Assembly: GCF_023343835.1 (NCBI RefSeq)
Contig: NC_064443.1
Span: forward strand, 18,735,501-18,799,500
Length of the DNA: 64,000 nucleotides
Source of the DNA: Lagopus muta
Taxonomy: Eukaryota > Chordata > Aves > Galliformes > Phasianidae
Reading direction: 5' to 3'
The position numbers were made by a program, and so were the translations under genes. Positions 62,301 through 64,000 of the stretch are shown here, piece by piece (the stretch's first letter is position 1; every line of letters begins with the position of its first letter). The notes under the pieces are model-generated. The model was not told where the DNA came from, did not search any database, and was given only the letters and a program-made list of their open reading frames with translations.

Positions 62301-64000
62301 CATCTCTGCCAGGGTGCAGCATGGATGCAACAGGAGGAGCGATGCGTGCAGCAGAGCATGGAGATAAAGGCATAAATACTGAAGTGTGTCAAGTAGGGTG
62401 ACTTCTTCACATTACAATTCTGTGAGAGCATGAGATAAGCAGTGTGCAGATTGTAAATTAAATATCTGCTCTAAAAATAAGACAAACAGTTTGGGAAGCT
62501 CTTTCTAAACGCACCGGAGATTTCAAGGCAATGCGTTTCTTAGGCTGCTGGTTTCGCATTGTAAAAGAATAAATTGTTACTTTACAGTGTCACAGGTTTC
62601 CCAGTGAATTCAACTCCATGAAATTCAGTAACTATGCTGAAACAATGCCAGATGTATCATATCTTCTATGAGTTAAACCATGAAGTGTGGAGAGAATCAG
62701 CACACCGATTTCTTTTCTTTTTTATACTGGAAAACTCATCTTTGGATGCCCTTAGAACTGCAGACTTCTCATTATGGGCTTTAATAATGAACTAATTACT
62801 GCTCCAGGTTTCTGTCCTCGGCGGATGTAGTTTTAAATAGTCAATCAGCAGCTGTTCTTCATCTGAATGCCTTTTGCTTTACATCAGTGATGGTTCCTGT
62901 GGCCCATAAGACACATTACTGTGCCCCTTCAGGAAACAGTTTAGAAAACAGAGTGGGATGAAGGTGTACGACTAGATTGGGAGTGTAAATTGAAACTCCT
63001 TTATATCCCCTGGGTGCTTTTACTGTATTTCCTTCTGCGGGTGCCTCAGTACTAAGTGAGAAGGATGAAAGTTGCAGTGCCTGCTTTCTGCTGCAGACAC
63101 AGGAGAAATGAGATTATTTAGAAAGGAATACAGCTTACAAGCACGGCTCTGAGCTGGGCACCTCTTTCCCTAGAAGGGGGTTGTGCCTTTCCCAGTGAAA
63201 CCCAAAGGTGGATCCTGCTGGGGCACTGGGGCTGCCTGTGTGGCTGGGCTGCAACTGGATCACAGCTGGCCTCAGGGACTCGCGTGGGGCATTTCAGTGG
63301 CCACCAGGTCCTGCTCTGGTGGGCCAGCATTGCCAAGGGAGGATTGTGAGAGCCATGTGAGAACTGCTTCGGAGTGTGTCTTTGTGTCATTTCCAGATGA
63401 TTTTAATCTGATCAGCTTCTACAGTCTCCTTCACTCCACAAGAAGAGTTTTCTTGCTCTCCCCATCGCTTGGTTCAAGCTTCCCACTCGCATCACGTGTG
63501 CTCAGATGTTGGTGTCTGCGTAGGACCTGGGTACAACCCCAAAGGCCCCAGCAGAGCCCCTCCTGCTGGGCTAAAGGAGCTCATTCCTGGGGCAGGGTTA
63601 ATTTCCTGCACGGTACCCCATGGGGCTCCTGAGTTCTCACTGGGAGGAACTCAGCATGCCATGGCGTTGTTTTTCTCTAGTGCTAATGATAGGCCTTGAA
63701 CTCATTGCCAATTCATTGCTGTTTCTCCTAACTTTCAGTAAGATGCTGCTGGTTTTAGTGAATGGAGTGATGATGCAATTTTTAAAAGATTGAGGAGAAC
63801 TATTTTTTGTGGTTACTCTGAGTGAATTTCAAGGAAAGCTGAAAATAGGAGAGGGTAAACTTTCAAAAAAAATTAAAAGGCTTCTGTGTTTCTTGGCAAG
63901 CTCTAATTTCCTTCAATCTCAAGTATTGGTGCTTGTTGCTACTGATGCACCTAATACCTGCCAGCAAGCTGGTCCATGCAGTTTTATTGTTACCTAAATA
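59384..64000 (+). other. GRM7: GRM7 intron 1, 5' part (runs off the window)
   Basis: This is non-coding. The first kilobase or so continues the CpG island. From about 60,480 the composition falls to ordinary AT-richer DNA. I see no further GRM7 exon: the next one would begin with codons for IPQISY-type sequence and this is absent. GRM7 introns are very large in other vertebrates, so running off the edge is expected. Within it are a strong cryptic acceptor-like sequence (59,900-59,924) and an A-rich run near 61,440. No CR1 copy is recognisable. Confidence 0.85.

Noticed and set aside
1-64000. tRNA, rRNA, CRISPR array, bacterial operons or a multi-gene defence-type system
   Set aside because: No cloverleaf, regularly spaced repeat-spacer array or gene cluster is visible. 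The composition and repeats are those of vertebrate nuclear DNA.

Overview
The window looks like a piece of a bird nuclear genome, most plausibly chicken or another galliform. Three things point to this. The recognisable interspersed repeats are CR1 non-LTR retrotransposons, several with the ATTCTRTG-type 3' tail. Repeat density is low. The one confident gene is a vertebrate receptor exon inside a CpG island. There is no bacterial-style gene packing and no operon, CRISPR array, tRNA or rRNA that I can recognise.

Layout. From 1 to about 58,240 is a gene-poor upstream region with no protein-coding gene I can support. It holds scattered CR1 fragments (5.77-6.23, 8.24-8.51, 14.03-14.35, 14.55-14.63, 17.65-17.76, 36.01-36.30 and 51.43-51.55 kb). 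It also holds two more degraded CR1/L3-like remnants (26.38-26.73 and 56.55-56.69 kb). One complete solo LTR of 344 bp (45,913-46,256) has a 5-bp target-site duplication, and a 26-bp-unit minisatellite lies at 46.87-47.01 kb. A few microsatellites, homopolymer runs and G-rich or AT-rich blocks make up the rest.

From about 58,250 to 60,440 the base composition changes to a dense CpG island with GC boxes. Inside it is the first coding exon of GRM7 (metabotropic glutamate receptor 7), 58,868-59,377 on the + strand. It encodes the signal peptide and the start of the glutamate-binding domain and ends in frame at a CAG|GTAGGG splice donor. From 59,378 to the window end is the beginning of intron 1. 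The other 3' exons lie outside the window.

The window is therefore the 5' end of GRM7 plus some 58 kb of upstream, presumably regulatory, DNA. I found no undescribed multi-gene system. The best-supported structural observation is the palindrome-rich solo LTR with its duplicated 3' end.
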